In this document: piece by piece, positions 1-10,229 of the stretch
How the letters are laid out: every line of letters begins with the position of its first letter
Position numbering within the stretch: the first letter of the stretch is position 1
The notes under the pieces: generated by a model
Database searches by the model: none
What the model saw: the letters and a program-made list of their open reading frames with translations, nothing else
Told to the model about the DNA's origin: nothing
Program-made: the position numbers and the translations under genes
Source: Obelidium mucronatum
Taxonomy: Eukaryota; Chytridiomycota; Chytridiomycetes; Chytridiales; Chytriomycetaceae
Assembly (NCBI GenBank): GCA_025765595.1
Contig: JAIVFH010000134.1
Location: 1 to 64,000, forward strand
Direction: 5' to 3'
DNA: 64,000 bases

Positions 1-344
1 CTGAAAATGATTTGAATAAATGCATTTTATTATTCGCCTGTAATTGTCGGGCTTTCAAAATCAAAACAAAAACTTCACTCAAAACAACAATTCGGGAATG
101 CCTTCATCCTCACATCTTCCAACTACGCGTCTACGCCTCCTACCTTTCGCATCGCGTACCACCCCCCTATCTCGCTAGTTGTGTAAGCAAATTTCTCTTT
201 TATTGACAAACTGTCAGTGTCCTAACGACAAACAAACTCATGCCATACAATTCGTCCGTGATAACAGCATCTTATAAACACGCAATCCGCAGATATCTCA
301 GGCACCTATAGCCTCGAATATCGACCTCTGCTCAACGCGGGAAA
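1..344. other. Window edge, no gene recognised
   Basis: A+T-rich sequence leading into the repeat array. Only a short open frame with a TTG start is present and it has no recognisable protein features. I see no RNA gene or repeat here. Confidence 0.5.
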
Positions 345-1555
345 TTTCAAAGACCATTCATTCATCACGGATTCCGTTCTCGGCAAGCGGCACGACTACT
401 CCTGGAGAGCGCTAGACGCCCCTCCGGATACGTGATGAATGGGTGCAGAAATCGAGAACTCAAAAAGCTCTTGTGCAACTGGGCTGGTAATTAATTTGTG
501 GATAATGTTATTCTTACGCGTCCTATTTGCATTTTTACTAACTATTGATTCTCTCTACCAGCTTTCGCGGCACTGGGTTGGACATACACATCCACATGCG
601 TTGGTCGGGGCTGGTAACATACTTTTATTTAATCTTTTTCGCGTTTTCTTTATTCCCATTCATCTGATACTAAATTATGCGTCTCTTTTCTGCTACAGCT
701 CCGGCAGCTCTGGCCATAAACGTCTCAGACCTCTCCACTCATCACCCTGTTGCCAGTGTCACGACTACTCCTGCAGAGCGCTAACATTCCCTTCAACGGT
801 GATGAGTGGGAGCAGGCGTTGTAGCAAAAGTCTTGGCGGCACATGCGTGGTTAGGGCTGGTAAAATACTTTTCTTTAAACATTTTCGCGTTTCCTTTTAT
901 TCCCATTTATCTGATACTAAATTACGCGTCTCTTTTCTGCTACAGCTCCGGCAGCTCCGGCCATAAACGTCTCAGACCTCTCCACTCATCACCCTGTTGC
1001 CAGTGTCACGACTACTCCTGGAGAGCGCTAACATTCCCTTCAACGGTGATGAGTGGGAGCAGACGTTGTAGCAATTATTAGGCTTCTCAGGCGTGCCTGG
1101 AGCTGGTAAGATCATTCTTCTGTTTGCATCCCATTGTTTCTACATTTTTTCTCGGCTAAAACGCGCTTTTTTGACCACAGCTTACAGCTCTAGGCATAAG
1201 CATCCAAGACCTCCCCACCCTCTTGCGCGACCAGTGCCTGCCGTGCCACGACTACTCCTAGAGAGCGCTAGGTCATACCTCCCTGGCGGCAATGGTGGGA
1301 GCAGATGTTGTAGCAATTAGTGGGCTTGTCTTGCGTGCCTGGAGCTGGTAAAATCTTTATTCTTGATGTCTCTGCGTTTATTCTCGGCTAAAACGCGCAT
1401 TTTTTAACCACAGCTTGCGGCTCTAGGCATAAACATCCGAGACCTCTCCACTCATTGCGCGACCAGTCTCCGCCGTGCCACGACTACTCCTAGAGAGCGC
1501 TAGTCACGCCCGCTGGCGGCGATGAGTGGGAGCAGATGTTGTAGCAATTAATAGG
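345..1555 (+). repeat. Tandem array of structured repeat exons (forward array)
   Basis: Five related units each carry the core CACGACTACTCCTGGAGAGC or a near copy (first core at 391). Units lie between splice-like signals: exons at about 699-859, 946-1105, 1181-1347 and from 1414, separated by introns 860-945, 1106-1180 and 1348-1413 that start GTAA and end CAG after a pyrimidine tract. A core-less remnant exon lies at 562-613. Flanks of the core pair and vary together: 735-746 with 798-809 (12 bp), 359-369 with 431-441, and 1229-1237 with 1265-1274. Exon lengths 161, 160 and 167 do not preserve a reading frame, which argues for a noncoding transcript. The array runs tail to tail into the SKI3-like gene. 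I recognise no known RNA family. That it is transcribed and spliced is inference. Confidence 0.7.
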
Positions 1556-1631
1556 CTTTTGCCAGGAGGTTGGAGCATTGGGGAGTTTTATTGGTTTTTG
1601 AGATATATAAAACTCCATAAGACAGTCTTTC

Positions 1632-4145
1632 TTATCGCAGATTAAACTCGTTCGAAACCCACAGCGCCCATTCACACTCCCCATCTTCTTCCAGCACTGC
1701 TGCCACAACTTTCTTGGTCTTGTTCAACGCTCCCGCATTCCCAAACTTCATCATCGACACACACTGCAACAGTCCAAGTTCAGAAGCACCACTACCCGCC
1801 ACATCCAAGCTCTTGAGTTGTTCTAGAGCCGCCGTAGCGTCCTCTCGGTTTTCTTGAATCAAATAAAGCTTGGCCAAACGCGTCAAAACAATCGCTTGGG
1901 AAGAAACGGTACGGCAGTTTGAAAGCGCCTGCATCAATGAGACAAGCGATTGTTGCCACAGATTCGAGTCTGCATAAGCTTCCCCAAGTTCCTGTCCATC
2001 CATACACACATTTTTTAAATATCAAAGCTTGCCAAACAAATGGAAGAAAAAAAAAACCAAAAAACAAACCTCCCACAACGAAACCGAATCCGGTATACAA
2101 GTAATAGCATTCTTGTACGCACCCAACGCAGTCCCTTGCTCCCCCATCGCAAACAACGCCCGCGCCCCAACAGCATACCCCATCGCCATCACCCTCTGAT
2201 CCAAGCATTCCCCATCCGATCGCGCCGCTTCCGTCATTTCCAAAGCATTTTGAAAGATCCCCGTGGCTGCCTCTTTGTTCCCTTGAGCAAACTGTGCAAG
2301 ACCGCGAATGATACTGGAATCGGCGGCGAGCAGATTCGACCAGGATATATCAAGTGCAGTGGATCCCAGTAGATTTGCAGCGTTGGTACACACAGCTTCT
2401 GTTACTCTCGTGGATGTGTCTACTTTATCTTGATCGGATAACTTGTCAACATCTTCTATGGTTCGAGCGTGTAACCCAACCCCCAACGAGAGCCACGTGC
2501 GCGGATCCGATGGATTGCTGTGAACAGCAGAGTGGAAGCATGAGATTGCTGATTTTGTGAACTTCCTTTGTTGTTTCCTAACAACCACCGGAGGTCGCGT
2601 CAACAAGGCATGTCCAAGTGTTTTTTGAATAGACGCAAGTTGAGGGCTCGAAATTGAAGATGGCGATGTACCAGTTTGAGAATGTTGAAGTAATGAAGCT
2701 GATTTCGCCACAGTCACCAGGGATTCTTGAATTTCTGGAGCATACCTTTTTTGAAAAAAAAAAAAAAAAAAAAAACAGGAAAGGATATAAGCCCCCCAAA
2801 AAACAAAACAACAATCAACACACAAAAAGACATTTTTTACCTCGAAATATTTTCAGCTAGCAGCAACCAATTTGTAGCCTTCCAAGGAGCCTGATGAATA
2901 CTTCTCGCCAAAAACCCTCTACTCAATTTACTACCTCCTTGCAACAAGAAATACCGACTCAACAGCATGTTCTTGTCTGCTTCTAGCCCACCAATCATCA
3001 TTGTATCTGGTTTCTCCTTGATCAACTCTGCCGCTGCTTCCTGTGCAAGCTCATCATTCTGGGAAACAATACCCAAGGCCAGTAGAGACATCAACGCTTG
3101 TGGGAAAGAAACACCCCGCTGAAGACTAAACCAAAAAAAAAGGAAATCACATGTTTCTTCTGGTTAGAAATCAGAACTGTCGAATTCGGGGAATGAGATC
3201 CTCTTACCACGCCAACAACTGCTCCTTCGCCAACCCCAAATGAGCATCCGCACCCAAAGCAAACAACACCTGACTCAACAAAAGCCCCACATTATTCTGC
3301 AGTGACACATCCGGTGCTTCCATCCCCGACAGAATATTCAACGCCTCTTGAAACAAGGTCAAACTCTCTTCATACCGTTCCTCGAAAAAGAGAGCCAACC
3401 CAAACCCAACTCTCGTCAACACAGTATCCCCGCCACCACCACTCGCCTCAGTAACCTGCCGCAGCTCATTATAGACTTCAATCGACTCGCCATACATCCC
3501 AGCCGAACACAACGCGCGTGCATAATTCGCCAAACACTGCTCCAACTCCTCGTTTCCACCCCTCCTTCCATTCTTACGACAAATTTCAACAGCCCTCCTA
3601 CACGCTGCCACAGCCTCCCCAAACACACCTTGCTTCTCCCGCAACAACCCCAACAACGTGAACCCAGCCGCATCATTTGCAGAGGCTTCACAGAATTTAA
3701 TCATGCTAAACACGGGGACTGCTAAAACACTTGAATCTTGTTCCAACAATGCCTTGAAGGACAAAGAGGACGTGTGTTTTTGGTATTCAGAGTACGCGTA
3801 GGAATACCCGATTTCCAGGTTTTGACCCTGAGATAGGTCGTTTGCGTGATCAAATAAATCAAGAGCTGCAGCAGCGGTAGGTTCCTTGTTGCCATTGTTG
3901 TTGCTGGGGACGGCGGCGGCGGCAGTGCTTTGGTTAATCAACGCCTGACCATACCAACTGAGGCAAGTTTCAGGATCAATCAGTTGCGCGCGATGGAAAC
4001 ATTGTTTCGCCAAATCAAAGTCTCCGTTAAAGTAATAAAAGTAACCCAAGTTTGTCCATGCCTCGACATTCTAAAAAAAAGAAAAATTTCAAGTTATGAG
4101 ATATATTTACGTTAGTGTTTGCACGGTTGCGTGAATTTGCATGAA

Positions 4146-4188
<43 letters not shown>

Positions 4189-7100
4189 ATCTTTCTTTTG
4201 TTCTTTTTTACCTTCTCATTCAGCTCTACAGCCTTAACAAACGCATGCTGCGCAACCTTCAAATTCACATTAAACACCACACACCCCAACGAATTCCACA
4301 AGTCTTGATTCTCGGGATCCAAATGCAACGCTTTCCATAAACTCGCCAAACTGCATTTCAGGTGTTTCTCTTGTTTAGTCACGTTGTACAGGTAGTGATA
4401 CGCCATGGCAAGGTCGTGCAGGTACGCTGGTTTCATCAGGGTTTGGAAGGTAGCGGCGGCGGTGGGGTTGCTGCTATGGTTGCTGCAAATGTGGATCGCG
4501 ATTTTGTAGGCTGCGATCGCGAGGTCAAGTGCTCGAGTGTAGATTTTCACACTGTCATTCGTTGGTTTCGCTTTTCCTCCGTGACGTCGTCGTCGACTTC
4601 ACACCCTAGAACCCTGAGTCCATTTTCAAGAACCCCCAGATCCACCTACTTCGGCAACATGCCGAGACTTGAATACATAAAACGACATTGCAACGTCTCC
4701 CAAAATCTTGAATATGCTTTGATATTGAGTACTCAAGGTTACAACCGTGATGCAGGCGTCCAAGGCCGCGTTCAACTGATCAATGCAGATTCCAAAAGAA
4801 CCCAAGGAGAAGGACTCGCGCGCCGCGTACAGGTTGCATTCGGCCATGCTTTTTAAACATGGGACTAGGAATCCTGACACGTCTCCTCCTCCTTCTTTGT
4901 TGTTGTTGAGAATGAACTCCTTGACGGATTTGAAGTCAGTGTTGGCGTCATTGAAAAGTCCCAGTTTGAATTTGATTTGTGCGCTTTGGTAGACGGAGAA
5001 AATGCTCGCGGGGATTCAGTTCATGTGCTCTTGTGAAGGCTTTCAATGCAGCCATGTATTTCCTTCCTCGCTGTATGCTTCTCCGAGTCCTTCCCAGGAG
5101 GAAACACTTTGCGTGTCGAGACGCAGAGATGATTGGAAATATGTTATGGAATCAGGGTATTCCTTGTTTTTCTGGGGGAAAAAAAGTTTTGTTCAGTCGA
5201 GCAAAACACAAATAGGAACACAAATAGGCACCTTCAATCACAAGAAATACTTACCAAACTAATAAATCCGAGATACCTCCAAACAACAGCCGACCTAGAA
5301 TTCAAACTCGCAAACTCCAACAACGCAGTTTTCGCAGCTTCAACACCCCCTTCCCCTTCCTCCTCTTCTTCCTGTAAATAAAGCTTCACAAGCTCCACGA
5401 CAGCTTCTTCATCCGTCGCAGTCCACCTCCAACGCTTTTTGAAAACATTTTTTGGCGCGGTCTCGGTTCTGGTCTACACTGAGACAGAATAGGACCGATC
5501 GCTGTGAAGGAGCCAGGGGTGCGTGGGTCTTGTTTAACGGATTTGAGAAAGTAGGTGTATGCAGTGACTCTTGATTCTCCTGTAAATGAATAAAGTTAAA
5601 AGTGAGTACAACCCACAAAACAGGTTTTTTTTTAAAAAAAAAAAAAGAGCAATGTGAAGAAAATACCTCCAATCGCCCACAAGACTTTCCCAACCCTGTA
5701 GTTATGTACCGCGCAATCATTCAATTCCAAAGCACTTTGAAGTAATCTCAAGCAATCCTCTAAATTGTCGCCGCTGCGGTCACTGCCACTATTAGCAGTA
5801 GCATCAAACATTTGAAATTTAATCCATCCGATATCACTGATCGCAGAATCATTGGTCGCATCCAACTCAACGACTTTATAAAGACGTTCAAGCGCTTCCT
5901 GATACTTTTGTACAATAAAGTACGCGTTCGAGAGACCAAGCAGAGCCACAATGTTTTCTGGTTCACGATCAATAATTCTCGTATACAGCGCCACAGCGTC
6001 CTTGATGGAATTTAGCCCCGATTTTGCAGTATGCTTGCGCAAGCGTCATTTCAATTGATTGAGAAACTCTAAAAAAAAGTGCAGCAAAGTATAGTTTAGA
6101 ACCAATATGACATCAATGACACTTTCACACCTGTCCAATACAATCCCATAATCAGATTGAAACTGTGCCACAACAACCAACGCTTTTTTGGAAACTCCAA
6201 TACAAGACTCGTAGTCTTTTGATTCGTGGAGCATCGTGGATAGGATGTGGCTTGTGGATACAGATTGGTTGTTCAACTCGAAACTCTCCTGTTAATTAAA
6301 AAAGTAAGAGAGAGAAAAAATACTACACCGCATTATGACGATAGGTAGTTGAAGCAGAGTATGAATCCCGCCTACGGCGCCATTTTGGCAAGAGGAAGTA
6401 CCCTCACATTCAAATCATCTAAAGCTTCATCAACAGTAAACTCTTCCTCCGTTCGCCACTTGACATAACCAGATGCAGCAAGCCCAGCAGCCTTATACGG
6501 AAACAACCGTGATACAGATTTCATGAGTTGCAAGTCATACTTAGCCGACCCACAATCAGTTGAATTTCAACAAGAATTCAAAAGCGACAATCAAACTGGC
6601 TTCTTCATCATCCCCAGGAACGATAGAGTTTGAATCAGAATTCGCTTGTATCATCCAGAATCCTTTCCGCCAATTTCTTGATATTTGACGCCATCATGCT
6701 TTTTTCTTGTGGGTTTGCAATGTGCTTGATTTTCTTGTTCAAGAATACAAGCAATTTTCCACGAATGGATGATGATGATAAAGAGTCAATGCTGCAGCTG
6801 GTTTCATGGGTTTCTTTTTGGTTTTCAAGAAGGGTCAACAGCTGAGAGTAATACTGATCCAGACGTGATACAAGCACAATTTCAGATTCTACAATCTTTT
6901 TTGTAGTGTTTAGATCGGCTGCACCCAGTCTACGACGACGAAGTTCTACTTGACTGAAGATTGAAGAAAGCAAACAACAAGTCAACTGAACACAGTCATG
7001 CTACATCTTGACTCTTCAAAAAAGAAAAGACGCGCACCGTTCAAACGTCTCTGCATCATGAGTTTCTTGAGCATGAATCAATTTCTGCAACAGATGAATC

Positions 7101-7650
7101 TGAGGAGACTCGACAGAAGCATCCACCGACTTCAAGTGCAATGCGAATTCATCCACGATAGCCTGAGAGTACTCCTTTGCCGCTGGATCCAGCACAAACA
7201 CAGCGACCTCGCCCCACACGGCCAGCAGCTCGCTCCAGTCCTCCTCGGCCTCCAGGATCGCGGCCAGCCGCGCCGTGGCGTGGATGTACTTTTTTGCGTC
7301 CATCTCGTGGCTTGCGAAGACGCGCCGCAGCCCGCGCAGCGCGTCGCTGAGGTCGGGCTTGTCTTGCGGCTTGTCTTCGAGCAGCGCGGCGAGGCCCAGC
7401 CACGGCTGCGCGCTCGCAGGGTTCAACTCGGCCGCGCGCCGCAGGTGAGTCACGGCGGCGCCCGGCTGCGCGGCGTCGGCCGCCGCGCGCGCGAACACAA
7501 GCAGCGCGTTGAACCGCTGCCCGGCGGCGACAGCGGCCGCCGTCCGCGTCGAACACACTGCGGCTGAGCCGCTTGCGCGTCGCCGTGTGCGCCCGCCTTC
7601 GAGGCCGCGAGCGCTGCTTTGAGCGCGGCCTTGGCGGAGGCGTCGTCCAT
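1632..7650 (-). CDS. SKI3: SKI3-like TPR protein (superkiller complex scaffold)
   Basis: Long multi-exon gene read leftward from ATG 7650 to the stop at 1632. Translated exons (7016-7558, 6635-6985, 6046-6276, 5632-6042, 4626-4880, 4107-4550, 3204-4049, 2837-3094, 2022-2825, 1632-2009 approximately) form successive tetratricopeptide helices, for example AAELNPASAQPWLGLAALLE. SKI3/TTC37 proteins scaffold the cytosolic Ski2-Ski3-Ski8 complex that feeds mRNA to the exosome. The N-terminal DASAKAALKAAL followed by a first TPR and the very long TPR superhelix fit that family. The first exon changes frame near 7540-7560: either a very short GC-rich intron (about 38 nt) or an indel. One intron holds a 42-nt G run at 4146-4187. 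The first exon is much more GC-rich than the rest. Another large TPR protein is possible. Confidence 0.72.
4146..4187. repeat. Poly-G/poly-C run of 42 nt in a SKI3 intron
   Basis: An uninterrupted G run on the + strand, so poly-C in the SKI3-sense transcript, immediately upstream of a splice acceptor region. The length is probably unstable and may be mis-sequenced. Confidence 0.9.
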
Positions 7651-8445
7651 TTCTTTTCTTGATTAATTTATTTGTTTTCAGAACTCTTTTTCATTTTTGT
7701 TTATTATTTCAGTATTTTTTATTTCAGTAGTGAACAAGAGAATCCTCAATTCCCAGCCAAGCATCTATCAAGACTCGCGTTATTAAAAGCATTCGCTATA
7801 GCTCTTAAACTTACCATTATATATGCCAAGAATGCGTAAAATAGGCCTGTATCAACTACCTAAATTGAAAATATGGCAAGGCCAGCGGCATTCTCCAAAA
7901 AACGCGTCGAATACGCGTATTCGACGTGTTGGGATCTTTGTGGGATAAGGTGTTAGAGTTTATAAACACGACGCAAAAATAAAAGGCTGTCTTGGGTGAA
8001 TATCGCTGATTCTCAGCATCAAGCTAACTAAGGGCCACCTCAAAGTGGATGTCAGAGCTTGATTAAAAATCTGCCTCAAAACAACAGCGGCAAAGCTCTA
8101 AGGGCCACGCGATATGGATGTCAGAGTTTGACTCAAAGTATGAAGCAAATATTGGGGGGGTTCAGAAAGAAGGGCCTGGTTAAAGGATGTCCTCGCTGAT
8201 TCTCAGCATCAAACTCTAAGGGCCACCTCAAAGTGGATGTCAGAGCTTGACTCCAAACCTGCCTCAACTGCAAAAGAAGGGCCTGATTAAAGGATGTCCT
8301 CGCTGATTCTCAGCATCAAACTCTAAGGGCCACCGTAAGTGGATGTCAGAGCTTGACTCGCAGAATGAAGCAAAACAGAACGAACTGGGAAAAGTGGGAA
8401 GGGAGGTTGGACTTCCCTTTTTAAAACATTTGAGGTACATTCTTC

Positions 8446-8508
<63 letters not shown>

Positions 8509-8516
8509 CAATTTAT
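7651..8516. repeat. Intergenic region with four short hairpin-forming repeats and a T61 run
   Basis: No gene. Between about 8000 and 8365 a module recurs four times: GCTGATTCTCAGC (a 5-bp hairpin), then CTCTAAGGGCCACC, a short loop, and GTGGATGTCAGAG. CCAC pairs with GTGG and CTCT with AGAG, so each copy can form a nested hairpin. One copy lacks the GCTGA hairpin and another has a shortened loop. A separate element, AAGAAGGGCCTG(A/G)TTAAAGG, links copies. Positions 8448-8508 are an unbroken run of 61 T abutting the 3' end of the carrier gene. Confidence 0.65.
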
Positions 8517-9807
8517 TCAAAAATCCAACACTACTTTCATGTACTCGTATACGTAGAACGAGACTAGAAGAAAAAAAAGAGAAGTCAGATTAAAATTCAA
8601 AAAGAAACAAAAAAAAAAGGTTGAAGAAAGAAAGTACTCACCCGCATGCATCGGAACCACCTTCATAAACCCAATCGACAACCCCACAAAGAACCCGCGA
8701 AACCCACGTTTCCGATAAATGAACCGCGTCATCTCAAGCGTCGAAGGAAACTTTTTCACTCCATTGCTACTGGCACCACTACCACCATTCAAAGACTCAA
8801 TCTTGCCTGCAATCTGCATATGCCTTCGAATCACCTCAAACGGATAACTCGCCGTCTGCGCAATCAACCCACTCAGTCCACCTACAGTCAACTGCGCCCA
8901 CCACGTAAGCTGCCGAGACTTTCCATCTTCATCCTAGATACCCTTGTCGATGTTTCGTAGATCCATACGTCCACCATCCGTCCTGATCTACCGCCCAACT
9001 CTTGAGACTCTCATAACACATGAATGAAACTCCTGCATATGGAATCATGCCATACGGTTGTTGGTAACAAAGCCTCTGTAGAAATTTGCGATTCCTCCAA
9101 GGGTTTTTGAGTGTTGGGAGAGCGGGTTCGCTTCATGATAAATCATCCTCGCTGTTTCAATTAATCCAGGAGAAGAATTACTGAGCGGTAGCTTTCCAGA
9201 AACAGTCGTTTGCGTCGTTGTCCGTCGGCGTTGGCATTCGGATTTCATAGGCTAATCGAGTTCGAAGCAGATCCAAAGGGTATGACACAAAGAGAGAGGA
9301 AACTCCTGCCAGACTTCCCGCCAGCGTTCGTCGGAAGGCTGTTTCGTCTTCTTTGCGGGGCATGATCCAGTCCTTGTATTGCTCATAACTCATGAATTTG
9401 ATGGCAGCGTATGGGAAAATTCGTAGTAGATGTTGCAGAGTGGCCTTGGAAGAGGCCTTTGACTCCATAGACTCCGTGGATATCTCTGATTGCTCGAAAT
9501 ACGCCAAAGAAGGATCCTGTGGAAAGAAGATGTCAAGTAAGAACTCTCTTTTTTTTTCCTTGCAATCACACACAAAAACGAACGGCAACATACCCGAGTA
9601 CTTGATATACCGCGGATTGTCTGTTTGGAATAGAATCTTTACACGATCCATGGGTGCAATCACAGTCTTTGCAGCACAGCCTGCGATGCCGCCTCCCAAT
9701 AGACTCTTTAGGACATAGGAAGTCGTCCGTTTCCCACTACTCTTTCGATGGTTTTCTATTGTTGGTGCATCTGGACTTTTGACTGTCGTTGATGAATCGG
9801 AAGCCAT
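8517..9807 (-). CDS. Mitochondrial carrier, CoA-type (LEU5/SLC25A42/SLC25A16 family)
   Basis: Inner-membrane solute carrier read leftward from ATG 9807. The first repeat carries GGGIAGCAAKTVIAPMDRVK, matching the PX(D/E)XX(K/R) signature in its PxD form, followed by ILFQTDNPRYIKY, typical of the CoA/PAP carrier branch. The second repeat has SYPLDLLRTRL, and the third GLIAQTASYPFEVIRRHMQ. Introns: one begins right after KYS (GTATGTTGCC to TTTCCACAG) and one splits the last helix (GTGAGTACTT to CTTCTAG). A frame change near 8930-8950 suggests one more small intron. The last codons (YVYEYMKVVLDF) end in TGAATAAA, so the stop overlaps a canonical poly(A) signal, and a 61-nt A run (sense strand) begins almost at once. 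Substrate is inferred from family resemblance; an adenine-nucleotide relative is the alternative. Confidence 0.85.
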
Positions 9808-10229
9808 TTGTCAGATACAACTCGTGGGATTTCGGGATGGAAAATATCGGAATGGGAGACAAACAAAGGAGCTCACACAAACAAAGGGGAAACTGTTTGA
9901 GCTCACACAAACAAAGGGGAAACTGTTTTTTTTCTATTCCAACACGAACAACCAGCATCTAGAAGCAGATCAACTTTAAAAAGAGAAGAGCTGCTAAATT
10001 GAGCGTCCATCGTAAGTGTTGCTTTTTATTTTTTTAAATTCTCATCCCCCAGTTGGGATTTCCACGATTGTCACTTTGAGAGAGAAAAGCGATCCCCCTC
10101 CTTCTTCTTCTTCTTTTAAAAACGCGCCTTGCAGATTCTCAGTTCTAGAACCATCAGCAAAACGCGCTTCCAGCTTCCATCGCCTTCGCTGAAAAGAAGG
10201 CCTTCTTGAACTTTCGCCGATCCGACTCG
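9808..10229. promoter_or_regulatory. Divergent intergenic region with a 30-bp tandem duplication
   Basis: The 5' regions of the carrier (-) and the heat-shock factor (+). A 30-bp unit starting GAGCTCACACAAACAAAGGG is present twice in direct tandem at about 9869-9928. I see no clear heat-shock element array (GAANNTTC) or TATA box. Confidence 0.4.

Noticed and set aside
12..206. Open frame at the window edge
   Set aside because: Needs a TTG start and has no recognisable features.
345..1555. Protein-coding reading of the repeat arrays (for example peptides with CHDYSWRAL or TLRDQCLPCRDYSWRAL)
   Set aside because: Exon lengths are not multiples of three, the conserved core is read in different frames in different units, and frames stop inside exons. 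Paired-base changes fit RNA structure better.
345..1555. Hammerhead or twister ribozyme
   Set aside because: No CUGANGA/GAAA pair for a hammerhead. I could not match the twister consensus with confidence, so I leave the RNA class open.
7016..7567. Forward-strand open frame of 189 codons over the SKI3 start
   Set aside because: Antisense shadow of a GC-rich exon; its reverse encodes clear TPR helices.
10206..10229. Upstream start of the heat-shock factor
   Set aside because: The codon is TTG; the first ATG is at 10230.
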